A program made the position numbers and the translations under genes. The notes below the pieces were generated by a model, which searched no databases, had not been told where the DNA came from, and saw nothing but the letters and a program-made list of their open reading frames with translations. 64,000 nt of DNA, from contig CAVQCG010000007.1 of assembly GCA_963710975.1 (NCBI GenBank), positions 25,877 to 89,876 of the forward strand, written 5' to 3'. Of the stretch, positions 7,315 to 15,878 are shown piece after piece. Numbering within the stretch: the stretch's first letter is position 1; every line of letters begins with the position of its first letter. Origin of the DNA: JBBQXH01 sp963710975. GTDB taxonomy: Bacteria > Actinomycetota > Thermoleophilia > Gaiellales > Gaiellaceae.

Positions 7315-8946
7315 ATCGCGGTCGACACCACCCTCGCACTTCGGACGACCACCCTCGCCCGCCGCGAGGTCGTCGCCGCCTCCGCCATCGCGGCGGTCGT
7401 CGCGCTCGGCCTCGTTCTCCTCGGGCCGCCTGCCGGCGATGCGTCCGCTCATCTCTACCGGACGCTCCTCGCCCGGGACGGGGTTTTCATCTGGGACAAC
7501 CTCTGGTACGGAGGCCAGTACCCGTTCGCTTCGTACAGCTTGCTCTACTACCTTCCGGCCGCGGTCGTCGGGAACCTGCCGCTCGTCGTCGTCGCGGTCG
7601 TCGCGTCGGCAGCGCTGTTCGCAGCCATTTCCGTCGGCGAGTGGGGAGATGCGGCACGGTGGCCTTCGCGCGTGTTCGCAGTCTGCGTCTGCGCGCCGGT
7701 CTTCACCGGGACCTACGCGTACGCACTCGGATTCGCCGCTCTTCTCGGCTCGTTGTGGGGATTCCAGAACGGGCGGCGAGGAATCGGCATCCTCTGCGCC
7801 GGCCTGACGCTCGGGTTCAGCCCGCTGGCCTTCGTCTTCCTCTGCCTGGCGCTTCTCGCGATCGCGATCGACCGCAGGCCACCACGACGAACGATCCTCC
7901 TCGTCGGTGCCTGGCTCACGATCTTCGCCGGAATCCAGCTGGCCGTGAACCTGCTCTTCCCGTCGGAAGGGCGGTACGACTTCAGGCTCAAGGAGCTCGC
8001 GTGGATCCTCATCGCCGGCGGGCTCGGGTGGTTCGTCGCCCGCCGCAACCCGCGAGGAGGCGTGCTCGCGCTGGTGTTCCTGCTCGTCGCGGCAGTCTGC
8101 CTCGTGTCGTTCTTCGTTCCGTCGCCGATCGGCTCGAATCTGACGCGCTTCCGTGTCGTGGTGTTCCCGCTGGCGCTGCTCGCCTTGTGGCTGGCCGCCT
8201 GGCGTCCGCGCTGGCTCGCCGTCGTCGTCGTTCTCCTCGCGGCCCAGTACACGTTCAGCCCGTACGCCACCGTCGCCGAGGGCCTCACCGACACCCGTGC
8301 GGCGAACGCTGCGTTCTGGGAGCCGGCTCTCTCGTTCCTTCGATCCCATCCCGACCCGGGTTACCGCGTCGACGTCGTCCCGACCTTCGACAACTGGGAG
8401 GCCTACTACATCCCCGGCGCAGGATTCGCCCTGACGCGCGGGTGGTACCGTCAGCTCGACCTCGCGCGGAACCCTGTTCTCTACCGCGACGGGCTCACGC
8501 CCGCCGAGTACCGTCGCTGGCTGAGGAGCGTCGGCGCGCGGTACGTCCTCCTGCCTCACGTGCCGCTCGACCGGCTGGCCACCGGAGGCCAGGCGTCGCT
8601 TCTGCGCTCGGGCCGCTCAGGCCTGACGAAAGTCGAGGAAGGAACGGACTGGACGATCTACGAGCTGCCGGATCCGACGCCGATCCTGACCGGGCCGGCC
8701 CGCGCCGGCCTGACTGCGTTCGAGCACGAGCGTGTCGCCGGCTGGGTAGGTGCTCCAGGTACGTACCTCCTCCGGGTCAGGTACACGCCGTACTGGGACG
8801 TGAGCGGGCAGGGCGTCTGCCTCGAGCGTGGCCCGGGCGGAATGACGCAACTCGTCGCGCGGCGCGCCGGAGCCTTCGAGCTTACGATCCCGCGCGCCGG
8901 CCAGCTCCTGCGAACCGCCTTCGGCAGCAGACCGTCCTCCTGTTGA
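7315..8946 (+). CDS. Polytopic membrane protein, GT-C-like layout; probable ATC start
   Basis: The frame contains no ATG, GTG or TTG between the upstream stop at 7189 and TTG 7540, yet codons before 7540 encode an obvious N-terminus: a basic stretch (TTTLARREVV), a membrane helix (AASAIAAVVALGLVLLG) and a loop leading into the second helix. TACCGT (7302-7307) lies seven bases before an in-frame ATC at 7315, matching the leaderless spacing used elsewhere, so ATC 7315 is the best start (543 residues). About ten membrane segments are followed by a C-terminal soluble domain of about 200 residues. The layout resembles GT-C glycosyltransferases or YfhO-like proteins, but no catalytic motif is certain. 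Confidence 0.7.
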   Translation: MAVDTTLALRTTTLARREVVAASAIAAVVALGLVLLGPPAGDASAHLYRTLLARDGVFIWDNLWYGGQYPFASYSLLYYLPAAVVGNLPLVVVAVVASAALFAAISVGEWGDAARWPSRVFAVCVCAPVFTGTYAYALGFAALLGSLWGFQNGRRGIGILCAGLTLGFSPLAFVFLCLALLAIAIDRRPPRRTILLVGAWLTIFAGIQLAVNLLFPSEGRYDFRLKELAWILIAGGLGWFVARRNPRGGVLALVFLLVAAVCLVSFFVPSPIGSNLTRFRVVVFPLALLALWLAAWRPRWLAVVVVLLAAQYTFSPYATVAEGLTDTRAANAAFWEPALSFLRSHPDPGYRVDVVPTFDNWEAYYIPGAGFALTRGWYRQLDLARNPVLYRDGLTPAEYRRWLRSVGARYVLLPHVPLDRLATGGQASLLRSGRSGLTKVEEGTDWTIYELPDPTPILTGPARAGLTAFEHERVAGWVGAPGTYLLRVRYTPYWDVSGQGVCLERGPGGMTQLVARRAGAFELTIPRAGQLLRTAFGSRPSSC

Positions 8947-8984
8947 TCCTCGGGCCGGCTGCGTCCCGCACCTACACTCACCCG

Positions 8985-10355
8985 GTGGCCGCACCCGTCA
9001 AGAAGGGCGAGGAGCTCGAGCTCCAGGTCGAATCGCTCGCCTACGGCGGGAACGGCGTCGCTCGGCTCGACGGCTTCGTCGTGTTCGTGCGGCGAGGTCT
9101 TCCCGGGGACACGGTTCGGGCTCGCGTCACGAAGGTCAAGCGGAGCCACGCCGAGGCGATTGCCGTAGACGTCGTCGAGTCCGGACCCGGGCGCGTCGAT
9201 GCCCCCTGCGTCCACTTCGGCGCCTGTGGCGGCTGCCGGTTCCAGGATCTCGCCTACGAGGCACAGCTGGCGGCGAAGGAGCTGCAGGTGCGCGACGCGC
9301 TCGAGCGACTCGGGGGGCTCTCCGGGTTCGAGCTCGAGCCGGCGCTCCCGGCCGAGTCGATCTTCCACTACCGCAACAAGCTCGAGTACTCGTTCACGGA
9401 GACGCCAGAGGGCGCCGGTCTCGGATTCCACCGCGCGGGTCGCTGGGACGAGGTGCTCGAGCTCGAGCGGTGCTGGCTGACCACCGATCTTGGCAACGCG
9501 GTCAGAAGCGCGGTGCGCGACTGGGCGCGGGCCGAGGGGATCCCCGCCTACAGCCAGGTCACGGAGCAGGGGTATCTCCGGCATCTGGTGGTTCGCGAGG
9601 GGCGGAACACCGGGCAGGCCCTGATCGTCCTCGTCACTGCACCCGGCGAGCTTCGCGGTGCGGACGAGCTCGTGGCATCGCTGCGGCAATTCCCCGAGGT
9701 CCGCGCGATTCACTGGGCCGTGAACGACCGCCCGTCCGAGGTGACGAACCTGCCAACGCGGGTGCTCTGGGGTGAGGACGCGATCGAGGAGGAGATTCTC
9801 GGTCTGCGGTTCCGGGTGCGCCCAAACGCGTTCCTCCAGACGAACACCGCCATGTGCGAGCGCCTGTACGAACTGGCAGCGCGCTACGCCGGGCTCACGG
9901 GCGAGGAGACCGTCTACGACCTCTACTGCGGGATCGGGACGATCGGTCTCGTCCTCGCGCGCGACGCGCTCACCGTCTGGGGCATCGAGGTGTCCGAGGA
10001 ATCCATCGCCTGCGCGGTCGAGAACGCGGGGCTGAACGGCGTCATGAACGCGGCGTTCTTCGCGGGCGAGGTCGCCAGCGATCTCGAGGAGCTCCAGGGC
10101 CGCGCCGGGCGACCCGACGTCGTCGTGGTCGACCCACCCCGCGCCGGCCTTTCCGGGAAGGCGCTGCGGAGGATCGCCGCGCTGGATGCGGACAGGATCG
10201 TCTACGTGTCGTGCAACCCGACCACGCTGGCAGCAAACGCCGGAGAGCTCACGAGGGAGCACGGGTACCGGCTGGAGCGCGCCCGGCCGGTCGACATGTT
10301 CCCGCACACGCCGCACGTCGAGACGGTCGCGCTCTTCACGCCGGCTGTCGCCTGA
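8985..10355 (+). CDS. rlmD: 23S rRNA (uracil-5-)-methyltransferase, RlmD/RumA family
   Basis: A 456-residue SAM-dependent RNA methyltransferase. It has an N-terminal TRAM domain (LQVESLAYGGNGVARLDGFV), an Fe-S cysteine set (CVHFGACGGCRFQDL), a Rossmann domain with YDLYCGIGTIGLVLA, VVVDPPRAGLSGKA, and the catalytic Cys in VSCNPTTLA. These place it in the TrmA/RlmC/RlmD family that makes m5U in rRNA; RlmD is the likeliest member, but the target base cannot be proved. The GTG start sits six bases after TACACT (8973-8978), consistent with a leaderless mRNA. The 1049-codon open frame upstream is an artefact. Confidence 0.9.
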   Translation: MAAPVKKGEELELQVESLAYGGNGVARLDGFVVFVRRGLPGDTVRARVTKVKRSHAEAIAVDVVESGPGRVDAPCVHFGACGGCRFQDLAYEAQLAAKELQVRDALERLGGLSGFELEPALPAESIFHYRNKLEYSFTETPEGAGLGFHRAGRWDEVLELERCWLTTDLGNAVRSAVRDWARAEGIPAYSQVTEQGYLRHLVVREGRNTGQALIVLVTAPGELRGADELVASLRQFPEVRAIHWAVNDRPSEVTNLPTRVLWGEDAIEEEILGLRFRVRPNAFLQTNTAMCERLYELAARYAGLTGEETVYDLYCGIGTIGLVLARDALTVWGIEVSEESIACAVENAGLNGVMNAAFFAGEVASDLEELQGRAGRPDVVVVDPPRAGLSGKALRRIAALDADRIVYVSCNPTTLAANAGELTREHGYRLERARPVDMFPHTPHVETVALFTPAVA

Positions 10356-11037
10356 TCGACCTCCACAGGATGTCGGCGTTCGCGCCGACGAAGGCGAGCG
10401 AGAGCAGCGGGAGCGCGGGCAGGCCGCTGACGTCGAAGGCGACGTTGATGGCGAGCGTCGCGCCGAACGACGCCGTACACAGAGCCCACGTCCAGCCGAC
10501 CCGAAGGCCGAACCGGTCGGCTGCACCGAGGAACAGCGCGAAGAAGAGCACATCCGGAAGGCCGAGCTGTGCGGATGCATCCTGGCCCGGCACAGGGAAG
10601 CCGATGCTCAGGTGGTTGAAGAGCTCGGGCTTGTCCTCGATCAACGTCTTCGTGGGGCCGCGGGCCACCGAGAAGATGTCGATCGGGATGATCACGAGCG
10701 CGACGAGCAGCACCCAGCTGATCTCTTCGAAGAAGCGCAGGAAGAACCAGCCCGCGCCGGTGACCGCCGCGAGCTTGACGAAGTTCGCGGCGATGTCGAA
10801 CCCTTGCCAGTCGAGCAGCACGGCCAGTCCGATCAGCGCGATGACCGCCGGCAGCAGGTAGCGGCTGCGGCGAGCCGGCAGGCAGAGCCAGACGAGCCCG
10901 AGGGTCGCCGGTATCAGGACGAGCGCGATGAACGCCACGTCTCCCCACAGCGACAGTTCGGGTAGTCGTCCCGCGAACGCGTAGTACGCGACGAGGTCGA
11001 CGAGGATCGCTAGTAGGGCGGAAGCTCTGACCACCAC
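10336..11037 (-). CDS. Presenilin/SPP-like (GxGD-type) intramembrane aspartyl protease homologue
   Basis: From GTG 11037 this is a 233-residue protein with about eight membrane helices. Three features appear in presenilin order: an Asp (about D120) in a helix followed by a basic/proline loop (IDIFSVARGPTKTLIEDKPE), which resembles the presenilin YD...GP..LVE segment; a second Asp (about D162) in GLPDVLFFALFLGA, where GLGD would be canonical; and LPALPLLSLAF (PAL at 207-209) in the last helix. Archaeal and eukaryotic relatives cleave proteins in the membrane using these two Asp residues. The Gly-to-Pro change just before the second Asp is unusual. Its start overlaps the glycosylase gene by 28 bp, and its end overlaps rlmD. 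Confidence 0.65.
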   Translation of the reverse strand: MVVRASALLAILVDLVAYYAFAGRLPELSLWGDVAFIALVLIPATLGLVWLCLPARRSRYLLPAVIALIGLAVLLDWQGFDIAANFVKLAAVTGAGWFFLRFFEEISWVLLVALVIIPIDIFSVARGPTKTLIEDKPELFNHLSIGFPVPGQDASAQLGLPDVLFFALFLGAADRFGLRVGWTWALCTASFGATLAINVAFDVSGLPALPLLSLAFVGANADILWRSIRRQPA

Positions 11038-11594
11038 GGGCCGAGCGCCTTGAACGCCTCCCAGAACGCGCGCTTCGACGCCTGGTCGTCGAGCGACGCG
11101 TCGATGTCTGGCGTCACGAGGGCCTCGATCGTCGGCGTGAAGCGTTGACGCTCCCCCGGGCTGTCTGCGACATCGGACGAGAGCGGGAAGCGGCATTCGT
11201 TCAGAAAGACGCGGGTATCCTCTCCCATCACGACGACGATCTTCGGTTGGACGATGTGGAGCTCGCGGACGACGAATGACCGAGCCTCTTCCTCCGGCTC
11301 GTCGACGTACTTGATGCAATTGGTCCCGTAGATCGCGGTGGGATCGACGCCGAGGCGCTGGATCGACTTCAGGACTGCCTGGCCGGCCCGGCCGAAGAAC
11401 GCGACGCCCTCGTGCAGCTCGGAGCCTTGCGGCCCGTACTTCAGGAGCATGACGTCTGCCAGCGGGTGGCCCGATCCGACGACGAGGGCGCGATCTGCCC
11501 CGGCCGCCCGCGCGATCTCTGCGCCGAGCTCGTTCGTCTCCGCGATCGCCTTCTTGAGATATCGGTCGGAGATGTCGCTGGAGGCCACGGGCAT
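11010..11594 (-). CDS. Uracil-DNA glycosylase superfamily protein
   Basis: From ATG 11594 (MPVASSDISDRYLKK) the protein has 194 residues. The core reads ALVVGSGHPLADVMLLKYGP, then GVAFFGRAGQAVLKSIQRLG and YGTNCIKY, matching the GxxPG...FxGxxG...TN pattern of family 4/5 uracil-DNA glycosylases. The usual four Fe-S cysteines are not obvious, and the catalytic GEAPG/A motif is diverged (GSGHP), so activity may differ. It lies 32 bp after the GT4-PHP gene on the same strand. A start at 11675 would overlap that gene and is less likely. Confidence 0.7.
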   Translation of the reverse strand: MPVASSDISDRYLKKAIAETNELGAEIARAAGADRALVVGSGHPLADVMLLKYGPQGSELHEGVAFFGRAGQAVLKSIQRLGVDPTAIYGTNCIKYVDEPEEEARSFVVRELHIVQPKIVVVMGEDTRVFLNECRFPLSSDVADSPGERQRFTPTIEALVTPDIDASLDDQASKRAFWEAFKALGPWWSELPPY

Positions 11595-11626
11595 CAGACC
11601 GGAGTTCTTCGACGCGTCGTCCGTTC

Positions 11627-13394
11627 CTACCGCGTCGCTGTCCGGGTCCGCCTCTCGCGAGCCTGGGCGACCCACTTCAGGCTCTGGAGGTAGAGGAGCG
11701 ATTTCGGCCGCCGGACGATCTCGGCGGACCGCAAGCTGAGCAGGAACTCCTCAGGAGTTCGGAATTCCCGCATCCGAAGCGCGCCGGTCCCGACGCCCTG
11801 CAGTACGTGCGCGTCAGACCCGGCACCCATGAGCAGGTTGTACTTCCGCGCAAACCGGAGCGCCTCGTCGTTGTAGCCCTCGAAGAGCAGGCGCGCGTTG
11901 TACGCCTCGAACACGTCGATATCGGCGAGGTGGCGATGCAGGGTGGCGGCGTCGGGGATCGAGTGGAGACGGTCGAAGGGATGGGGGAGGTACACGAGCC
12001 CGCCCTGCTCGCGAATCGCTGCGATCGTCTCTTCCATGGACATGCCGCGCGGGATCTCCTCTCTCAGGAAGAGCCCGATCACCTCGCCCTGCGCGGCGGT
12101 CTTCACCTCCTCACCAGGGATGACGGTCAGGCGCCGTCCCTTCGCCAGCTCAGCTCCCCGGCGTGCGCCGACAAAGACGTTGTGGTCGGTGATCGCGATC
12201 GCTCCGAGGCCGATCGCCTCGGCGTGGTCGAGAAGCTCCTCGACCGGGATCGAGCAGTCGTGCGAGTGATCCGTGTGCATGTGGAGGTCGACGAGGATCC
12301 ACGGCCGGTCGGCGAGAAGCTCGGTGGTTGCGGTAGGGACGCGCTTTCTGTCGAGCAGCGACAGGTACAGGCCGTCGAGTTCGGCGCCCAGGGCATCGAC
12401 GCTCTGACGTTCCGCAGCCGCGCGTGCTGCCTTGCCCTCCGCAATCCGGAAGTCGGCATCGCCGCTGAGTCGTCCCATGGCCGCTCCGACGAGTTCCGGT
12501 TGCTCCTCGCGCGCCGGCGGATCGATCGATCGGGAGCCCGCTGGCGAGGGCTTCCGTTCTGAGCCGCGCGGAGCCCCCGGCCGCCGGGACGAAGCCCAGG
12601 GCCCCTCTGAGGAGCGCGGCGCGACGGACACCGTCGTGCGCGGTCTCGACCTCGACCCTTCCCCGGAGGCGCCGTGGGACGTACGGCCTTCCCATCAGCG
12701 GTCGCGTCCGGAGAACGGTGATCTCGATGTGGTCGAGGGCGTAGAGAGCGCGGAGCGCAGCCCGTGCGAGCGCGCGCTCGTCCGGATCCCACTCGAGGAC
12801 GAACCGGCTGCCGTCCTCCCCAGGGTGGAAGAGCTGCGTGTCCACACCGACCGGAAGCAGCCGGTACTCGCCGGGGAAGCGCTCTGATGCTGCCGCGAGC
12901 GTCTCGTCTCCGACCGCGCTCAGGGCGTCGACGCGGGCGAGAAGCCTGGCTCGCTGCGCCTTCGACGGCGGATAGGAGAGGCGCTCGACTGAATGGAACG
13001 TCGCGACCGAGAGGCCGACAGCGTCCCGGAGCGCGAGATACGAGAGGCTCGGAACGCCCGGCTCGTGACCGTGGATCACGTCGAAGCGTCCCTTCGACAG
13101 CGCGAGCTGGAGGTTCGCACGAACCCCGACAGGCACACCGATCCGGCTCGTCCGCGAGACCGGCACGGCAGGCCCGAGAGCGACGAGCCCCTGCAGGAGC
13201 GTCCCGCGCTGCTCGAGGTGGCGCAGAGCGCGCCGGCCGTCCGCCAGTTGCGAAGCGCTGTTCGACGGCGCGAGGACGCACACCGAGTGGCCGCGCGCTT
13301 CCAGCGCCTGCGCGGCCGCCGCGACGTGATCGTTCACGTCATGGGGCTGGGACCACGAGAAGGGGGTGACCAGGCAGATGCGCAGCCCCATCAC
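11627..13394 (-). pseudogene. Glycosyltransferase family 4 - PHP phosphoesterase fusion, frame interrupted at (GATC)3
   Basis: The N-terminal ORF (from 13394) is a GT4 glycosyltransferase: ICLVTPFSWSQPHDVNDHV, FDVIHGHEPGVPSLSYLAL, then GSARLRTEALASGLPID. The second ORF carries a PHP domain: WILVDLHMHTDHSHDCSIPV, IAITDHNVF, VIPGEEVKT, YLPHPFDRLHS, GAGSDAHVLQG, with all expected metal-binding His/Asp. The frames join exactly if one GATC is removed from (GATC)3 at 12520-12531, giving one protein of about 587 residues. Similar fusions are known to me from Thermoleophilia-type genomes. The break could be replication slippage (on/off switching), error or decay. The PHP part alone could be expressed from internal starts. 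Confidence 0.75.
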
Positions 13395-13499
13395 AGCGAT
13401 TCTATGTGACGCCGGTGAGTCTCCCGCGCACGCAGGCTCGATCCTTTACGACCTCCTGATGACGCGCATCCCGATGGTCGCGCGTCGTCGGACGGTCGG

Positions 13500-14240
13500 T
13501 CAGACCGTGCGGCGCAGCACGAGGATGCGGCCGGCTGCCAGGGTGGTGTCCGCGACTCCGGCAGTCACGTGGATCCTGCCCCGGTCGTCGCTCACAACCG
13601 CGTCCGCACCCGCTCGCGCGTCCCGATCTGCAGCGATCAGCTCGATGCCGTCGAGGGTGGCGATCAGCGTCTCGGCGGCCAGGGCTCCCACCGTGGGAGC
13701 GGCCGCGAACCGCTGCAGGATCGGCATGAGGAGATATCCGAGCCCGGTCAGGATCGCGAACGCCCCGAGCGTCTTGGCGATGACCGACCCACCGGGTTGC
13801 GCCCAGATCACGACGATCAGGAGGCTGACGGTGACGGTCAGCGCAGCCGCCGTTGCCATCGCGAGCGGGGCGAACCGCCGATCGCGAAGGAGAAGGAGGT
13901 TCGTGACCAGGACGAGCTCTGCGACGAGCGCGACGAGAGCGGTCGCCGCCCAGCGCTCGGCCGTGTCGGCCCAGATCGCCATGACCAGGACAGCCCCCCA
14001 GACCGGCGCCGTACCGATCACGGCCAGGCCGAGCCGGGCGAGCGTCTGGCGCTCGACGAGAGCGTAGGCTGCAATAGCCGTCGAGCCCGCGAGGAAGACG
14101 GCGCCCAGCGTGAGCAGGATGCTGCTGTCGGTTTCGCTGAACGCGCCTCGGACGAGCCCGACGAGCGCGACCAGGGCGGCACCGCAGAGAAGCGCCGCCG
14201 CCCCGATCCAGAACAGCCGGCCGAGGCGTGTCCTGAGCAT
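13500..14240 (-). CDS. Polytopic membrane protein, function unknown
   Basis: A 246-residue protein with about seven hydrophobic segments in the first 185 residues (LFWIGAAALLCGAALVALV onward), then a soluble C-terminal tail of about 60 residues containing DGIELIAADRDARAG and a beta-rich end. I recognise no family. It is downstream of the inositol-phosphate synthase gene (84 bp gap) on the same strand and may belong to that transcription unit. The 105 bp between it and the GT4 gene shows no clear signal. Confidence 0.7.
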   Translation of the reverse strand: MLRTRLGRLFWIGAAALLCGAALVALVGLVRGAFSETDSSILLTLGAVFLAGSTAIAAYALVERQTLARLGLAVIGTAPVWGAVLVMAIWADTAERWAATALVALVAELVLVTNLLLLRDRRFAPLAMATAAALTVTVSLLIVVIWAQPGGSVIAKTLGAFAILTGLGYLLMPILQRFAAAPTVGALAAETLIATLDGIELIAADRDARAGADAVVSDDRGRIHVTAGVADTTLAAGRILVLRRTV

Positions 14241-14324
14241 CAGCCCGTCGCCGCCCCGTCCTTCGCCGTGTCGTGGTGCCGAATCCGGCCTGCGCCGGCT
14301 CCAGCGTGCCGTCGCGGACGAGGG

Positions 14325-15839
14325 CTATGCCGTCGCACGCTGCGCGGCCGTCTTCCGCGATCTGGCGTACTTCTTGATGAACTGCTCGGTCGCTTCGCAT
14401 GCCTCGTCGTCGACGATCTGCTTCGGAGGCGACTTCATCAGGTACGAGCTCGGGCCCTCGAGGGCGCCGGCGACACCGTTGTTCAGCGCGAGCTTCGCGA
14501 GCCGTACGGCATCGATCACGATCCCGGCCGAGTTCGGGGAGTCCCAGACCTCGAGCTTGAGCTCCAGGTTCAGCGGGACGTCGCCGAAGGACGACCCCTC
14601 GAGCCGGATGTAGGCCCACTTGCGGTCGGTCAGCCAGGGCACGTAGTCGGACGGGCCGACATGGACGTTGCCTGCGCCGAGGTCGTAGTCGAGCATCGAC
14701 GTGACCGCGTTCGTCTTCGAGATCTTCTTCGACTCGAGGCGATCCCGCTCGAGCATGTTCAGGAAGTCGGAGTTGCCGCCGACGTTCAGCTGCATCGTCT
14801 TGTCGAGGTGGACGCCACGCTCGCGGAACAGGCTCGTCAGGACGCGGTGGGTGATCGTCGCGCCGACCTGTGACTTGATGTCGTCGCCGATGATCGGAAC
14901 TCCGGCTTTCTCGAAGCGGCCCTGCCAGTACGGCTCGCGCGCGATGAAGACCGGCATGCAGTTCACCATCGCGACGCCTGCGGCCAGGATCTGCTCCGTG
15001 TACCACTTCGCCGCCTGCTCCGAGCCGACGGGAAGGTAGTTGACGACGACGTCGGTGCCTGTCTCCTTGAGGATCTCGACGATGTCGGCCGTCGGTCCGG
15101 GGGCCTTCTCGACGATCTGCGAGAGGTACTTGCCGAGACCGTCGTGCGTCATCCCACGCTGCACCTTGATCCCGGTCTCCTTCACGTCGGCGAACTTGAT
15201 CGTGTCGTTCGGGTGCGCCCAGATGGCCTCTGCCATGTCCGCCCCGACCTTCCCCTTGACGACGTCGAAGGCCGCGGTGAACTCGATGTCGCGAACGTGG
15301 TAGCCGCCGAGGTCGACGTGCATGAGGCCCGGAACGAAGTCCTTCGGGTTCGCATCTCGGTAGTACGTCACGCCCTGGAGCAATGAGTTGGCGCAGTTGC
15401 CGACGCCGATGATGGCCACCCGGACCTTGTCCTCCGAGCGACCCGCGCCGTTGGTGCTTCCGTTTGTCTCAGACATTCCGTGAGCTCGCTTTCCCCCGCC
15501 GAACGGGACTCGATCGATGAACGCCGGCTCGAGACGGACGCCGAGGTCGTCGGCGAGCGCCTGCACGATCACGCGATTCGTGTTCGATCCGCGCTCGAAG
15601 GCCTCGACCTGGATCCGTCGCTTCAGCTCCGGCGGCATGCGGAGCACGACGACCGGGCTGTCCCCGGGCGTCGAGCCGCGCCGGCCGGTCGGCTCGAACG
15701 CGACGCCGAATCGGTCGGCAAGCGTCGAGACCGCGACGTCGTTGAGCGCGCTGTCACGCCGCTCGACCTCATTCGAGAGGCGGCGCTTCAACTCGGCGGG
15801 CATCCGCACGAGCACGCTCTTGACGGCCGGACGAGGCAT
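14325..15839 (-). CDS. ino1: Inositol-3-phosphate synthase with N-terminal ribbon-helix-helix domains
   Basis: The ORF encodes 504 residues. Residues ~1-115 hold two Arc-type ribbon-helix-helix repeats (VLVRMPAELKRRLSNEVERR and VVLRMPPELKRRIQVEAFER). From M122 (ATG 15476) an actinobacterial-type myo-inositol-1-phosphate synthase follows: VRVAIIGVGNCANSLLQGV (NAD fold), then GDDIKSQVGATITHRVL, LNVGGNSDFLNMLERDRLESKK, and ending ...CEATEQFIKKYA. The enzyme converts glucose-6-phosphate to inositol-phosphate. Either this is a true regulator-enzyme fusion, or the two are separate polypeptides made from internal start 15476. The palindrome over the promoter suggests the RHH part binds its own operator. 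PIP synthase lies just upstream. Confidence 0.85.
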   Translation of the reverse strand: MPRPAVKSVLVRMPAELKRRLSNEVERRDSALNDVAVSTLADRFGVAFEPTGRRGSTPGDSPVVVLRMPPELKRRIQVEAFERGSNTNRVIVQALADDLGVRLEPAFIDRVPFGGGKRAHGMSETNGSTNGAGRSEDKVRVAIIGVGNCANSLLQGVTYYRDANPKDFVPGLMHVDLGGYHVRDIEFTAAFDVVKGKVGADMAEAIWAHPNDTIKFADVKETGIKVQRGMTHDGLGKYLSQIVEKAPGPTADIVEILKETGTDVVVNYLPVGSEQAAKWYTEQILAAGVAMVNCMPVFIAREPYWQGRFEKAGVPIIGDDIKSQVGATITHRVLTSLFRERGVHLDKTMQLNVGGNSDFLNMLERDRLESKKISKTNAVTSMLDYDLGAGNVHVGPSDYVPWLTDRKWAYIRLEGSSFGDVPLNLELKLEVWDSPNSAGIVIDAVRLAKLALNNGVAGALEGPSSYLMKSPPKQIVDDEACEATEQFIKKYARSRKTAAQRATA

Positions 15840-15840
15840 A

Positions 15841-15860
15841 AGTGCTAGCAGTATAGCACT
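15841..15860 (-). promoter_or_regulatory. Palindromic operator overlapping a TATACT -10 box upstream of the RHH-ino1 gene
   Basis: A perfect inverted repeat, AGTGCTA-N6-TAGCACT, spans 15841-15860, immediately before the ATG at 15839. On the minus strand it contains TATACT ten bases before the ATG, so RNA would start within a few bases of the start codon. Arc-type RHH proteins bind short palindromes, and the first protein of the transcript carries two such domains, so autoregulation is the natural inference. The site lies in the 39 bp gap between the PIP synthase stop and this gene. Confidence 0.6.
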
Positions 15861-15878
15861 GTGGCTCGACGCGGGTTG

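Noticed and set aside
7213..8559. Long minus ORF opposite the GT-C-like gene
   Set aside because: Highly charged mirror image of membrane helices, no domain.
7206..8984. A 1049-codon plus-strand ORF running into rlmD
   Set aside because: Its first ~590 codons are Arg-rich shadow of the membrane-protein gene in another frame. The methyltransferase clearly begins at GTG 8985.
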